From: Dyadobacter sp. CY261
Lineage (GTDB): Bacteria > Bacteroidota > Bacteroidia > Cytophagales > Spirosomataceae
Direction: 5' to 3'
Assembly: GCF_021440085.1 (NCBI RefSeq)
Contig: NZ_JAKCPW010000015.1
Span: forward strand, 62,001 to 126,000
DNA length: 64,000 bases
Part shown: in pieces, positions 28,584 to 35,490 of the stretch
Numbering within the stretch: the stretch's first letter is position 1
Layout of the letters: each line of letters starts with the position of its first letter
Notes under the pieces: generated by a model
What the model was told of the DNA's origin: nothing
The model's input: only the letters and a program-made list of their open reading frames with translations
Databases searched by the model: none
Translations under genes and position numbers: made by a program

Positions 28584-29126
28584 ATGAATACGCGGGTTAA
28601 GGATTACCACCACATCATCGATACCTGGCTTCAAACGTTGGAGCCATACGATATTGCCCGGCTATTGGCACAGCCGGCACCGGGCGCATGGTCGCTGGGC
28701 CAAGTGTATATGCATATGCTCGATGAGTCCGAATTTTATTTCAACCAGATCAAAATCTGCCTGGCGTCGAATGATTATGCGATGGAGGAAGCCACTTCGG
28801 AGGCGAAAGCGATGCTGAGAAACAATGCATTTCCGGATGAGGTCATCGAAGGCCCGGCCACCAATGCATTTGTCCGCCAGCCGGATTGCAAGCAGTTGCT
28901 GACCGAGCGTCTGCTCGCATTGAAAAAGCTTGTGCGGGAAACCGACCGGCTGATCGCCACGAGCCTGTTTCGCGGAAAAGCGTGGCATCCGGGTTTGCAT
29001 TACCTCGGCGCGGAGGAATGGTTTCAGTTCTCCGAAATGCATTTCAGGCATCATTTGCGGCAGAAAGCCAGGATAGAGGCTTTTTTGGAACGTACATTCG
29101 GACCGCTGCTGACCGACCGCCTTTGA
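28584..29126 (+). CDS. DinB superfamily protein
   Basis: 180 residues, a four-helix-bundle DinB/YfiT-type fold. Segments supporting this: GAWSLGQVYMHMLDESEFYFNQI (putative metal His44) and the C-terminal SEMHFRHHLRQKARIEAFL with further His ligands. DinB-like proteins are metal-dependent, some acting as thiol (bacillithiol/mycothiol) transferases, many uncharacterised. Monocistronic; the last codons and the TGA stop run directly into a 7-bp repeat array, so the array is in the 3' untranslated region. Confidence 0.85.
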   Translation: MNTRVKDYHHIIDTWLQTLEPYDIARLLAQPAPGAWSLGQVYMHMLDESEFYFNQIKICLASNDYAMEEATSEAKAMLRNNAFPDEVIEGPATNAFVRQPDCKQLLTERLLALKKLVRETDRLIATSLFRGKAWHPGLHYLGAEEWFQFSEMHFRHHLRQKARIEAFLERTFGPLLTDRL

Positions 29127-29183
29127 CTGGCGACCATGGACGATTGTAGACTGGCGACCACGGACGATTGACCATGGACCATC
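29125..29183 (+). repeat. 7-bp-period repeat array A (GAC orientation)
   Basis: Eight heptamers each beginning with GAC: GACTGGC, GACCATG, GACGATT, then a 3-base break, GACTGGC, GACCACG, GACGATT, GACCATG, GACCATC. The two three-unit groups differ by a single base, which points to a recent duplication of 24 bases. Same unit family as arrays at 32477-32671 and 33475-33677. Confidence 0.8.
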
Positions 29184-29335
29184 GTTAGTTAACGGGTTGC
29201 GGTCGGCGGTTCGATGCCTGATGTCACTAAAACCACAATATCGATCCATATCAAGCAGATTTTTGAGTTTTACACAGATTGCATTTTGACGGCTTGGTGA
29301 AGGGCTGTATCATTACGGTTAAAAACTAAAATCAA

Positions 29336-30016
29336 ATGAAAGTAACCTATTACGGCCACTCGTGTTTTTCGGTAGTTGCGGGTGGCAAGACCATCCTTTT
29401 CGACCCTTTTATAACCGATAATGAGCTTGCAAAGGGCATAAATACGGATGACATCAAGGTCGATTACATATTTGTATCGCACGGCCATTTCGACCATTCG
29501 CACGATGTGGTGACGATTGCTAACAACAACGACGCCATGGTAGTGGGCAGTTGGGAACTGTATACGCATTTTGGCGCGCAGGGCGTGAAGAATGTGCACC
29601 CGCTCAATCCGGGCGGTAAATGGGCATTCGACTTCGGCACTGCCAAAGGAACGGCTGCAGTACATTCGAGCAGCTTCCAGGATGGTAGTTACGCCGGGGT
29701 GGCCGAAGGCTTTGTTTTCAAAACAGACGACGGCAATTTCTATTACAGCGGCGACACTGCACTGACGCTGGACATGACGCTCGTCCCGAAATGGGCCAGG
29801 CTCGATTTCGCCGCATTACCGATCGGCGACGTGCTGACCATGGGCATCGAAGACGCCATCGAAGCCGCGAAATTGCTGGATGTAACCCAGGTATTGGGTG
29901 TGCATTATGACACTTTTGGATTTATCAAGGTCGATAAAGCTGCTGCGATCGCGACATTTGCCGAGGCGGGACTGACGCTGCATTTGCCGGAAATAGGGGA
30001 GACAATCACGATCTGA
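29336..30016 (+). CDS. UPF0173 metal-dependent hydrolase (metallo-beta-lactamase fold)
   Basis: 226 residues, the full family length. The metallo-beta-lactamase motif is HGHFDHSHD (His49, His51, Asp53, His54), with downstream ligands in YSGDTALTLDM and GVHYDTFGF. The N-terminal MKVTYYGHSCFSV and LFDPFIT are typical of UPF0173/YtkL. Cytoplasmic; physiological substrate unknown. Monocistronic and closed by a bidirectional terminator shared with the LytTR regulator gene. Confidence 0.92.
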   Translation: MKVTYYGHSCFSVVAGGKTILFDPFITDNELAKGINTDDIKVDYIFVSHGHFDHSHDVVTIANNNDAMVVGSWELYTHFGAQGVKNVHPLNPGGKWAFDFGTAKGTAAVHSSSFQDGSYAGVAEGFVFKTDDGNFYYSGDTALTLDMTLVPKWARLDFAALPIGDVLTMGIEDAIEAAKLLDVTQVLGVHYDTFGFIKVDKAAAIATFAEAGLTLHLPEIGETITI

Positions 30017-30131
30017 TGCAACGAAAGCTAATTTTAATTTCTTTTTAATTACACGCCTTCATCTTAACGATATATTTCGAAAACAATAACAAGTACCAAA
30101 AGTGCGGTTATTGCTATTGAGTTATGTAGTG

Positions 30132-30165
30132 AAAATCCATTGTTCATTTTTGATCAATGGATTTT
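30132..30165. terminator. Bidirectional terminator between UPF0173 gene and LytTR gene
   Basis: Perfect 11-bp arms AAAATCCATTG / CAATGGATTTT with a 12-base loop; A-run and T-run flanks suit both converging transcripts. Confidence 0.85.
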
Positions 30166-30177
30166 ACTTTTTAGGGC

Positions 30178-30945
30178 TCAGCGGTTTTCAAGCCAGCCGA
30201 GAAAGTGGCTTACCTTTTCCTTCCCGATAAGGAGCTTTTCGGGCGTCGGGATCGTCAGTTTAATGAATAGTTTCCTGGAAAAATAGTGCTCTACTTCCTT
30301 GATTGCATCAAAATTGACCAGGTACTGGCGATTTAGCCTGTAAAATTGTGACGACGGCACCATACCCTGCACTTCTTCCAGTGGCTGGGTGATGGTATAA
30401 TCCTGCTGGTCGAACGTGCGTAGCCAGGTCGTTTCATTGTGAATGTAGAAGAATGCGATCGTTTCAGTTTTGATGGTAATGTATTTGTTTTGCTTGAAAA
30501 CTAGGAAGCTCCTTTTGGGCTCCGGTCCGGTCAGTTTTCTTAATAGTGTTTCCAGCTCGGGAACAAGCGGTTTTTCATTGGAAAAATAACTTTTCAACTG
30601 GCTCAGCTTCGTCAGGGCGCCTTCAATGTCTTCTTGCTTGAAGGGTTTGAGCAAATAATCGATGCCATTGGCTTTGAATGCCTCGATGGCGTAATGATCG
30701 TATGCCGTACAGAAAATGACAGGGGGCACCACTTTCACAGACTCGAAAATCTCGAAACAAAGACCATCTGAAAGCTGAATGTCCATGAAGATCAGATCGG
30801 GCTGCGGCATTTCGGTGAGCCAGGAGACGGCCCGCTCCACGCTTTGGATCGTCGCCACGATCTCTGCCTCGGGACGGATGGTGGTGATCAGCTGCGCCAG
30901 CGAGCGGGCCGTTTTGATTTCGTCTTCAATGATTACGATTTTCAT
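30178..30945 (-). CDS. LytTR-family response regulator
   Basis: 255 residues. The receiver domain has acidic pocket IEDE at the N-terminus, phospho-acceptor Asp55 in LIFMDIQLSDG, Thr in FCTAYD and Lys in LLKPFKQ. The C-terminal ~100 residues are a LytTR DNA-binding domain (FLVFKQNKYITIKTETIAFF, FYRLNRQYLVN). It is the second gene of a pair with the sensor kinase, overlapping its end by 20 bases. The targets are unknown; no LytTR repeat site was identified nearby. Confidence 0.95.
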   Translation of the reverse strand: MKIVIIEDEIKTARSLAQLITTIRPEAEIVATIQSVERAVSWLTEMPQPDLIFMDIQLSDGLCFEIFESVKVVPPVIFCTAYDHYAIEAFKANGIDYLLKPFKQEDIEGALTKLSQLKSYFSNEKPLVPELETLLRKLTGPEPKRSFLVFKQNKYITIKTETIAFFYIHNETTWLRTFDQQDYTITQPLEEVQGMVPSSQFYRLNRQYLVNFDAIKEVEHYFSRKLFIKLTIPTPEKLLIGKEKVSHFLGWLENR

Positions 30946-31945
30946 GAATGAGCGGCAGTTTTACCCTGAAATATTCCTGGTCGTTGTCAATTTCTATGCT
31001 TTGTTCCAACAAGTGGAAATACCTTCTCTTGATATTGTCGAGCCCCACTTCGGTGGAATGCTCGGGATTCTTTTTGAGCCGCAGCGGGTTTTCGACCACC
31101 AGCCGGCCATTCTCCACATGAACCCTGATATGCAGCGGATAATCGAGTGACACTACATTATGTTTGATACAGTTCTCGACCAGTAGCTGCAATGTAAACG
31201 GCGGGATCCAGGTCTGGTAAACTTCCGCCGGAATGCTGTATTCCAGTTCGATACCTTCCTCGAACCGCGCTTTGAGCAAATACATGTAGGCATCCAATAT
31301 CTCGGTTTCTTCCGAAAGCATGATCAGGTCAAGCTTTCGGTTGTCGAGTGTAAAGCGGTAGAAATCAGAAAGTTTTAATATAAAATCCACACTATTTTTG
31401 TCGCCCAGCTCCACCATCGACTTCAATGTGCTGAGGCTGTTGAAAAGAAAATGCGGATTTACCTGCTGTTTCAGCAACTCGTATTGCGCGCCCAGATTGT
31501 CGGCTTTGCTGCGTTCGAGTTCCAGGATCACCTGCTGGTTGCGGTGGGTTTGGTAGAGCAAATGCAGCAACATATAAAAGATGAGGTTGATCATGATCCC
31601 CCGCACCTCGAACATCAATACTACCGGCCCAAAATCCAGGGAAGGGACCGCCAGCTTTTGCGCACCTACCATCAGGAACATCAGCACCATGCCGATTGCG
31701 ATGCTCCGGAACAGCAGCGGGTAGGAAAAGCCTGTGCTCGAATGCTCCTTTGTGAATTTCGGCAGTGAATAGATATTGAAATACCACACAAATAATGTGA
31801 ACGAGGTGGTGATCAACGCGCTGGTAATGGCCTCGAAAACGTTGGGATGCTTCTCTGCTATCTTGGGCACGGTGGTGAGCACGCCCAGCGACAAGGAACT
31901 CAGCCAGACGATCACCGCCGAAACTCTGAATGTTTTTTGTGCCAT
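30926..31945 (-). CDS. LytS-type sensor histidine kinase (His_kinase family)
   Basis: 339 residues. Four hydrophobic spans fill residues ~8-145, followed by a short coiled linker and the His_kinase motif QQVNPHFLFNSLSTLKSMVE with the phospho-acceptor His, then a compact ATPase (LVENCIKHNVV, GLDNIKRRY). It carries no sensor domain beyond the membrane region. It precedes the LytTR regulator with a 20-base overlap and is the upstream gene of this two-component operon. Confidence 0.94.
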   Translation of the reverse strand: MAQKTFRVSAVIVWLSSLSLGVLTTVPKIAEKHPNVFEAITSALITTSFTLFVWYFNIYSLPKFTKEHSSTGFSYPLLFRSIAIGMVLMFLMVGAQKLAVPSLDFGPVVLMFEVRGIMINLIFYMLLHLLYQTHRNQQVILELERSKADNLGAQYELLKQQVNPHFLFNSLSTLKSMVELGDKNSVDFILKLSDFYRFTLDNRKLDLIMLSEETEILDAYMYLLKARFEEGIELEYSIPAEVYQTWIPPFTLQLLVENCIKHNVVSLDYPLHIRVHVENGRLVVENPLRLKKNPEHSTEVGLDNIKRRYFHLLEQSIEIDNDQEYFRVKLPLIHENRNH

Positions 31946-31965
31946 GATTGTGACTAAAACCTTGT

Positions 31966-32424
31966 TTAAGGGAAAACCGACGCCTGTTGGGCAAATATAA
32001 AACTAATCCGCTCCGCTTTCTGCCCAGCTGCATTTTCGCGGTTGTTTCCGCCACGGAGCTCCAAGGTGTAACCCGCTTGCGGAGAACCGTCGCGCCCCGG
32101 CACAACGGTAACGGTTTCCTCGGAGACGAGCGAACCGTTGATGTTCCCACCAAACCAGAGCGGGTTACCTTTGAGGTTCCACGTTACGAGCTTGTACACT
32201 TCGCCCGCTACATGCCCGGCGCGCTCCTTGCCTGCATTTGCGACAGCGTCGTCGTTGCCGTAAAGCACCGAAATGGTGCGGGTGCGGTCGTTGTGGAAAG
32301 AAGTGACCACTTGGAGGTCATGGTCGTTGAAGATGGTTTCCGGCGCAGGCGCCAGCCTGCGCGGCTCCGAGCAGCCCGCGAATGTGAGGACGGTGAGGAA
32401 GAGGGTGAGGATGTTCGTTTTCAT
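31966..32424 (-). CDS. P460-like lipoprotein without heme motif
   Basis: 152 residues from ATG 32424, which starts a lipoprotein signal (LTLFLTVLTFAGC). The open frame continues upstream only through repeat DNA. The segment RTISVLYGNDDAVANA and VYKLVTWNLKGNPLWFGGNI parallel TMRIIYGNDIAVKAL and VIAKVVWNS in the cytochrome P460 gene two genes upstream, so the two look like paralogues. This copy lacks any CxxCH, so it cannot bind heme c the same way. It ends 20 bases from the start codon of the sensor kinase but is separated from its upstream neighbour by a repeat array. Confidence 0.75.
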   Translation of the reverse strand: MKTNILTLFLTVLTFAGCSEPRRLAPAPETIFNDHDLQVVTSFHNDRTRTISVLYGNDDAVANAGKERAGHVAGEVYKLVTWNLKGNPLWFGGNINGSLVSEETVTVVPGRDGSPQAGYTLELRGGNNRENAAGQKAERISFIFAQQASVFP

Positions 32425-32443
32425 GATGATGGTTGGTTTGATT

Positions 32444-32558
32444 GACCGGCGATTGCGGGTTCGGTGTCGATTTTTTGACCATGGACCGCCGACGGCCGAC
32501 CGCCGATTGCGGGTTTGGCGTCGATTTTTTGACCATGGACCATAGACGATAGACCACG
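32444..32558 (+). repeat. Heptamer array B-left with a 54-bp direct duplication
   Basis: Two copies of a ~44-base segment (32444-32487 and 32498-32541, offset 54) containing a T6 run followed by GACCATGGACC differ at only a few bases. Inside and after them run GAC-type heptamers (GACCATG, GACCGCC, GACGGCC, GACCGCC; then GACCATG, GACCATA, GACGATA, GACCACG to 32558). It lies just upstream of the P460-like lipoprotein start. Confidence 0.8.
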
Positions 32559-32580
32559 GTCCTTTAAGGTAGAGAGACAT

Positions 32581-32671
32581 GGTCTACGGTCTATGGTCCA
32601 TGGTCCATGGTCTATAGTCCATCGTCCATCGTCTACGGTCTGCCGTCAGCGGTCAGCGGTCGGCGGTCAGC
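32581..32671 (+). repeat. Heptamer array B-right (GTC orientation), 13 units
   Basis: Thirteen uninterrupted 7-base units, every one fitting NGTCNNY: for example GGTCTAC, GGTCTAT, GGTCCAT, GGTCCAT, CGTCCAT, GGTCAGC. The unit is the reverse complement type of B-left (GACCATG), so the two arrays face each other across 22 bases and could pair into a long imperfect hairpin. The array overlaps the last 39 bases of the DUF1223 gene. Confidence 0.88.
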
Positions 32672-33445
32672 ATTCTCGTCAGACAACGTCGGCCGTGCCG
32701 CAGCGACAATGGCACCAGTCTGCGTGTTTTGCAGGAAAGTGATCACTTCCCAGTCGTTCGGGTTGAACGCCTCGGGCAGGCTTATCGCCACATTGCCATT
32801 AGCACTCGCGGGAAAGCTCTGGATTTTTTTCACGATTTGCACATGAGGCAGCAACCGGCCGGCATTCTCACCGCGTTTCACCATGGTATGCGCCAGTTTT
32901 TGTACCAATGCAACCTGCAAAAGAGTGCCGCGACCAGCATTGGTGGTTTGGTAATTCAAATGTAGTTTCCGCGCCGCGATTTGCGCTTCCACATTCAATT
33001 GTGCCGGAGCAGCCGAGCGCAGCTCGATATTCAGCGCACGTTTCAGGGTTTCTTCCTGCGAGCCGATCAGCTCATGTTTGCCATTCACAACTACTTGCGG
33101 GGTGTAAACTGTTTCGAGATTGAGCCAGCCCGCATATTGGTATTGGCGTTTGGTAAACTCCCGGTCGCTGAACACATCCCGCCAACCCTGGTGGTTCCAG
33201 TAATCGACATGGAATGCAAGGAGATAAACCGGCTTACCCGCATTCTCTTCCTGAATTTTAGCCAAAAGCTTGTCAGCCGGAGGGCAGCTCGAACAGCCTT
33301 CCGAGGTAAATAGTTCGACGACGGCGAAGCCGGTGTTGACGGCGTTTTCGTCGGTAGTGGTGGCGTTTCTATTTGGAGATAGAGCCATAGCCGAAATTGT
33401 AAAGCAAAGGGTGAAAAGTAGCGAGGCAATGATGTTGGTTTTCAT
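32633..33445 (-). CDS. DUF1223 thioredoxin-like secreted protein with repeat-encoded C-terminus
   Basis: 270 residues from ATG 33445, which starts a signal peptide (MKTNIIASLLFTLCFTISAM); the frame upstream runs through repeat DNA. FAVVELFTSEGCSSCPPADKLL (Cys51 and Cys54) is the hallmark of DUF1223, a thioredoxin-fold family with a possible redox-active pair, and WNHQGWRDVFSDREFTKRQ and TPQVVVNG support the family. Likely periplasmic thiol-disulfide function, not proven. The last about 12 residues (DRRPLTADGRP) and the TAG stop are encoded by the 7-bp repeat array, so the natural C-terminus has probably been replaced or extended. Confidence 0.87.
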   Translation of the reverse strand: MKTNIIASLLFTLCFTISAMALSPNRNATTTDENAVNTGFAVVELFTSEGCSSCPPADKLLAKIQEENAGKPVYLLAFHVDYWNHQGWRDVFSDREFTKRQYQYAGWLNLETVYTPQVVVNGKHELIGSQEETLKRALNIELRSAAPAQLNVEAQIAARKLHLNYQTTNAGRGTLLQVALVQKLAHTMVKRGENAGRLLPHVQIVKKIQSFPASANGNVAISLPEAFNPNDWEVITFLQNTQTGAIVAAARPTLSDENADRRPLTADGRP

Positions 33446-33474
33446 GATAATGATTGAATGAGTGAATGTTTTTT

Positions 33475-33557
33475 GACTGCGGACCGCCGACCGCCGACCG
33501 CTGACCGCTGACCGCTGACCGCGGGTGCTGACCATGGACGATAGACCATAGACGATG
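33475..33557 (+). repeat. Heptamer array C (GAC orientation)
   Basis: Eleven heptamers beginning GAC, with one 6-base break: GACTGCG, GACCGCC twice, GACCGCT three times, GACCGCG, then GACCATG, GACGATA, GACCATA, GACGATG. It lies directly upstream of the DUF1223 start codon, which is on the other strand. Confidence 0.85.
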
Positions 33558-33628
33558 TTTTGATTGCTCTGTGGACGATCTTGAATTGTTACTCTTGTAA
33601 TTTTTGAAAGTCGCGTTATCAAAATTGC

Positions 33629-33677
33629 GATCGGCGGTCGGCGGTCCATGGTCGGCGGTCCATCGTCCATCGTCCTT
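33629..33677 (+). repeat. Heptamer array D (GTC orientation)
   Basis: Seven units: GATCGGC, GGTCGGC, GGTCCAT, GGTCGGC, GGTCCAT, CGTCCAT, CGTCCTT. Reverse-complement class to array C, from which it is separated by about 70 bases of ordinary AT-rich sequence. It ends 11 bases before the stop codon of the P460 gene. Confidence 0.82.
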
Positions 33678-33688
33678 CCCCACGCCCG

Positions 33689-34633
33689 TCACCGTCCAAC
33701 CCTCTTAGTCGGAATGTCAAACACGAACCCCGTTTCTTCCGCTAACTGGTGGCAGTTCATACATGCGGTGGCGAATGATGCCGTCTTTCCATAAGGTTTG
33801 AGTTCGAGGCCGTTGAAGCGGGCGAAACCCCAGCCTTCGGTTTCGGTGAATTTTTTGGCGTCGCGCACCATGATCTGGACGTTGTTGAAATTGCCGGGCT
33901 TTACATTGCCTTCGGCGTCGGGGGCCTGGCTGTTCCAGACTACTTTTGCAATCACGGCACCGTCGGGCCAGGGACGGATTTTATCTTGTTCCAGCGCTTT
34001 TACAGCAATATCATTTCCGTAGATAATGCGCATCGTGCCATTGTCGGCGCGGCCGGTGGAACTGATGACCTTCCAGTTTTTGTAATCATCGAAATAGCGG
34101 ATGCCGTTGAGCGAAGTCGGCGCTTGCGACACGCGGGGCTTTCCGACAATGTGGGCGGTGTCACCAGTAGCGTAATGTTTGCGTGAAATTTCGGTTACGT
34201 ATTTTTTCAGGATACCAAGTTCGGCCGGACTGACTTTTGCAGACGGATGCGTTGCAGTATATTCAGGAAGCGGCATCCGGCCCGCATCGATCATATTCAC
34301 AATGTACCAGAGCTTACCTTCCTGGTCGCCCTTCGGAATGCTGTCCCATTCCGAAAAATTGAAACGTTTCCGGGCTTCCTCCACGTCGGCCGCTACCTTA
34401 TAAGAGAATGGCGCGATTTTGTCGTACCAACGTAGATTGGTTTCATTGGAATGGCAGTCATAACAGGAACGTTTCAGAATGGCGGTCACTTCCTCCGGTC
34501 CGTGAAACTCGGATGTTACCGGCGGGTTTGCGATGGTGGGACTATTGACCTGCAGGACCACAAAACTTGTAAAAAGAATACCTGCGACTACGGCGGCGGC
34601 ATTTCGGTATCGGTTATGTTTCAGGGCGTTCAT
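33689..34633 (-). CDS. Heme-binding domain / cytochrome P460 fusion
   Basis: 314 residues from ATG 34633 (TTG at 34654 rejected). An N-terminal membrane anchor (AAAVVAGILFTSFVVLQV) is followed by a Haem_bd domain with CYDCH at residues 57-61 and NETNLRWYDKIAPFSY, then a cytochrome P460 domain from about residue 155 (GIRYFDDYKNWKVIS, TMRIIYGNDIAVKA, GNFNNVQIMVRDAKKF) closed by CMNCH near 291. Two c-type hemes are therefore expected. P460 cytochromes in ammonia oxidisers handle hydroxylamine or NO; in Bacteroidota the role is not established. Periplasmic, membrane-tethered. First of a three-gene cluster separated by repeat arrays. Confidence 0.9.
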   Translation of the reverse strand: MNALKHNRYRNAAAVVAGILFTSFVVLQVNSPTIANPPVTSEFHGPEEVTAILKRSCYDCHSNETNLRWYDKIAPFSYKVAADVEEARKRFNFSEWDSIPKGDQEGKLWYIVNMIDAGRMPLPEYTATHPSAKVSPAELGILKKYVTEISRKHYATGDTAHIVGKPRVSQAPTSLNGIRYFDDYKNWKVISSTGRADNGTMRIIYGNDIAVKALEQDKIRPWPDGAVIAKVVWNSQAPDAEGNVKPGNFNNVQIMVRDAKKFTETEGWGFARFNGLELKPYGKTASFATACMNCHQLAEETGFVFDIPTKRVGR

Positions 34634-34971
34634 AACGGTTTGTTTTTTTCTCAAAAGTAGGCAGGTAAGCCGCCTCCCGGAATCGGAACCCGGCCGAAGT
34701 GGACATATTGAACCCTGAAATGGGCAGGGGAAGGGGGATGGGGGATGGAGGGAGGATGGGAGGATAGGAGGAATGGCGGAAGGGAGGAGAGAGGAGGGAG
34801 GACAAATGGCGGCGGTGGTTGTCCATTTGGCCTCCGATTTTGTCCGGTCCGGCTATTTTACGATGCCTTTATCTATCAAAATGTATTCTATTTGTATCAG
34901 AAATCGCAGCGGAAATGGCGGTTTCTAGTAAAGACAGAAGCTTTTTAAACCATATTATCCAATTCAAAATC
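34634..34971 (+). repeat. Intergenic region with GGA-rich tract and G-quadruplex motif
   Basis: This 338-base gap between the divergent P460 and ohr genes holds no gene. Bases 34720-34803 are almost pure purine on the + strand, made of GGA-starting units of 7-8 bases (GGAGGGA, GGATGGGA, GGATAGGA, GGAAGGGA). G-runs at 34722-34724, 34727-34730, 34733-34737 and 34740-34744 with 2-base loops fit a canonical G-quadruplex. The remaining ~165 bases before ohr presumably carry its promoter; I see no exact TAnnTTTG there. Confidence 0.65.
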
Positions 34972-35424
34972 ATGGAAACCATCGAAATTACAAAAGTAGC
35001 AGGTACTACTACCATCGATAAAGTGCTTTATACCGGAAAAACCCACACCTCAGGCGGCCGCGACGGCGCTTCCCGTAGCTCGGACGGGAACCTCGATATC
35101 CAATTATCGTCACTCGGTTCGACGGGTACTGGTACCAACCCTGAACAACTTTTTGCTGCCGGCTGGTCGGCCTGTTTTATCGGCGCGATCGGCATAGCAG
35201 CCGCGAAAAAAAGAATTACCCTTCCCCAAGGCACAGCAGTGGACGCCGAAGTGGATCTCGGCACGACCAAAGGGGAATATTTCCTGCAAGCCCGCCTGAA
35301 TGTAAGTCTGCCCGGCCTGGACGAGGAAATTGCCCGTGACCTGATCGAATCGGCTCACCAGACTTGTCCTTATTCCAAAGCAACACGCGGTAATATCAAC
35401 GTTACCATTAACGTGGCCATTTAG
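34972..35424 (+). CDS. ohr: Organic hydroperoxide resistance protein (Ohr/OsmC family)
   Basis: 150 residues from ATG 34972; the frame upstream is intergenic. The two redox Cys are present in the Ohr arrangement, Cys68 in AAGWSACFIGAI and Cys132 in HQTCPYSKATRGN, and the N-terminal half has the TSGGRDGASRSSDGNLDIQL pattern of Ohr rather than OsmC. Ohr reduces organic and lipid hydroperoxides in the cytoplasm using lipoylated proteins as reductant. No OhrR (MarR) regulator gene is adjacent; the neighbour is a convergent LysR gene. Monocistronic with its own terminator. Confidence 0.93.
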   Translation: METIEITKVAGTTTIDKVLYTGKTHTSGGRDGASRSSDGNLDIQLSSLGSTGTGTNPEQLFAAGWSACFIGAIGIAAAKKRITLPQGTAVDAEVDLGTTKGEYFLQARLNVSLPGLDEEIARDLIESAHQTCPYSKATRGNINVTINVAI

Positions 35425-35447
35425 TAATAACCCACACTTCATCGACG

Positions 35448-35480
35448 CCCCGTCCGGTTTTGTCCGGGCGGGGATTTTTA
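35448..35480. terminator. Terminator between ohr and lysR-type gene
   Basis: A 10-bp stem CCCCGTCCGG / CCGGGCGGGG (one wobble) is followed by a T-rich stretch; it ends the ohr transcript and may also serve the converging LysR gene. Confidence 0.8.
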
Positions 35481-35490
35481 TTGCCATGTG

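Noticed and set aside
31392..32153. 253-codon minus-strand frame across the sensor kinase start
   Set aside because: It overlaps two supported genes in another frame and shows no domain.
32425..32580. N-terminal extension of the P460-like lipoprotein through the repeat array
   Set aside because: The extension encodes only repeat-derived Arg/Trp/Ser-rich sequence and would bury the lipoprotein signal; ATG 32424 starts a proper lipobox signal. The same reasoning rejects the DUF1223 extension to 33670.
29125..33677. Repeat arrays considered as a CRISPR
   Set aside because: The units are 7 bases, contiguous, degenerate and have no spacers; no cas genes are nearby.
35448..35480. Riboswitch-like structure downstream of ohr
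   Set aside because: It is a simple GC stem followed by T residues after a stop codon, so a terminator explains it.
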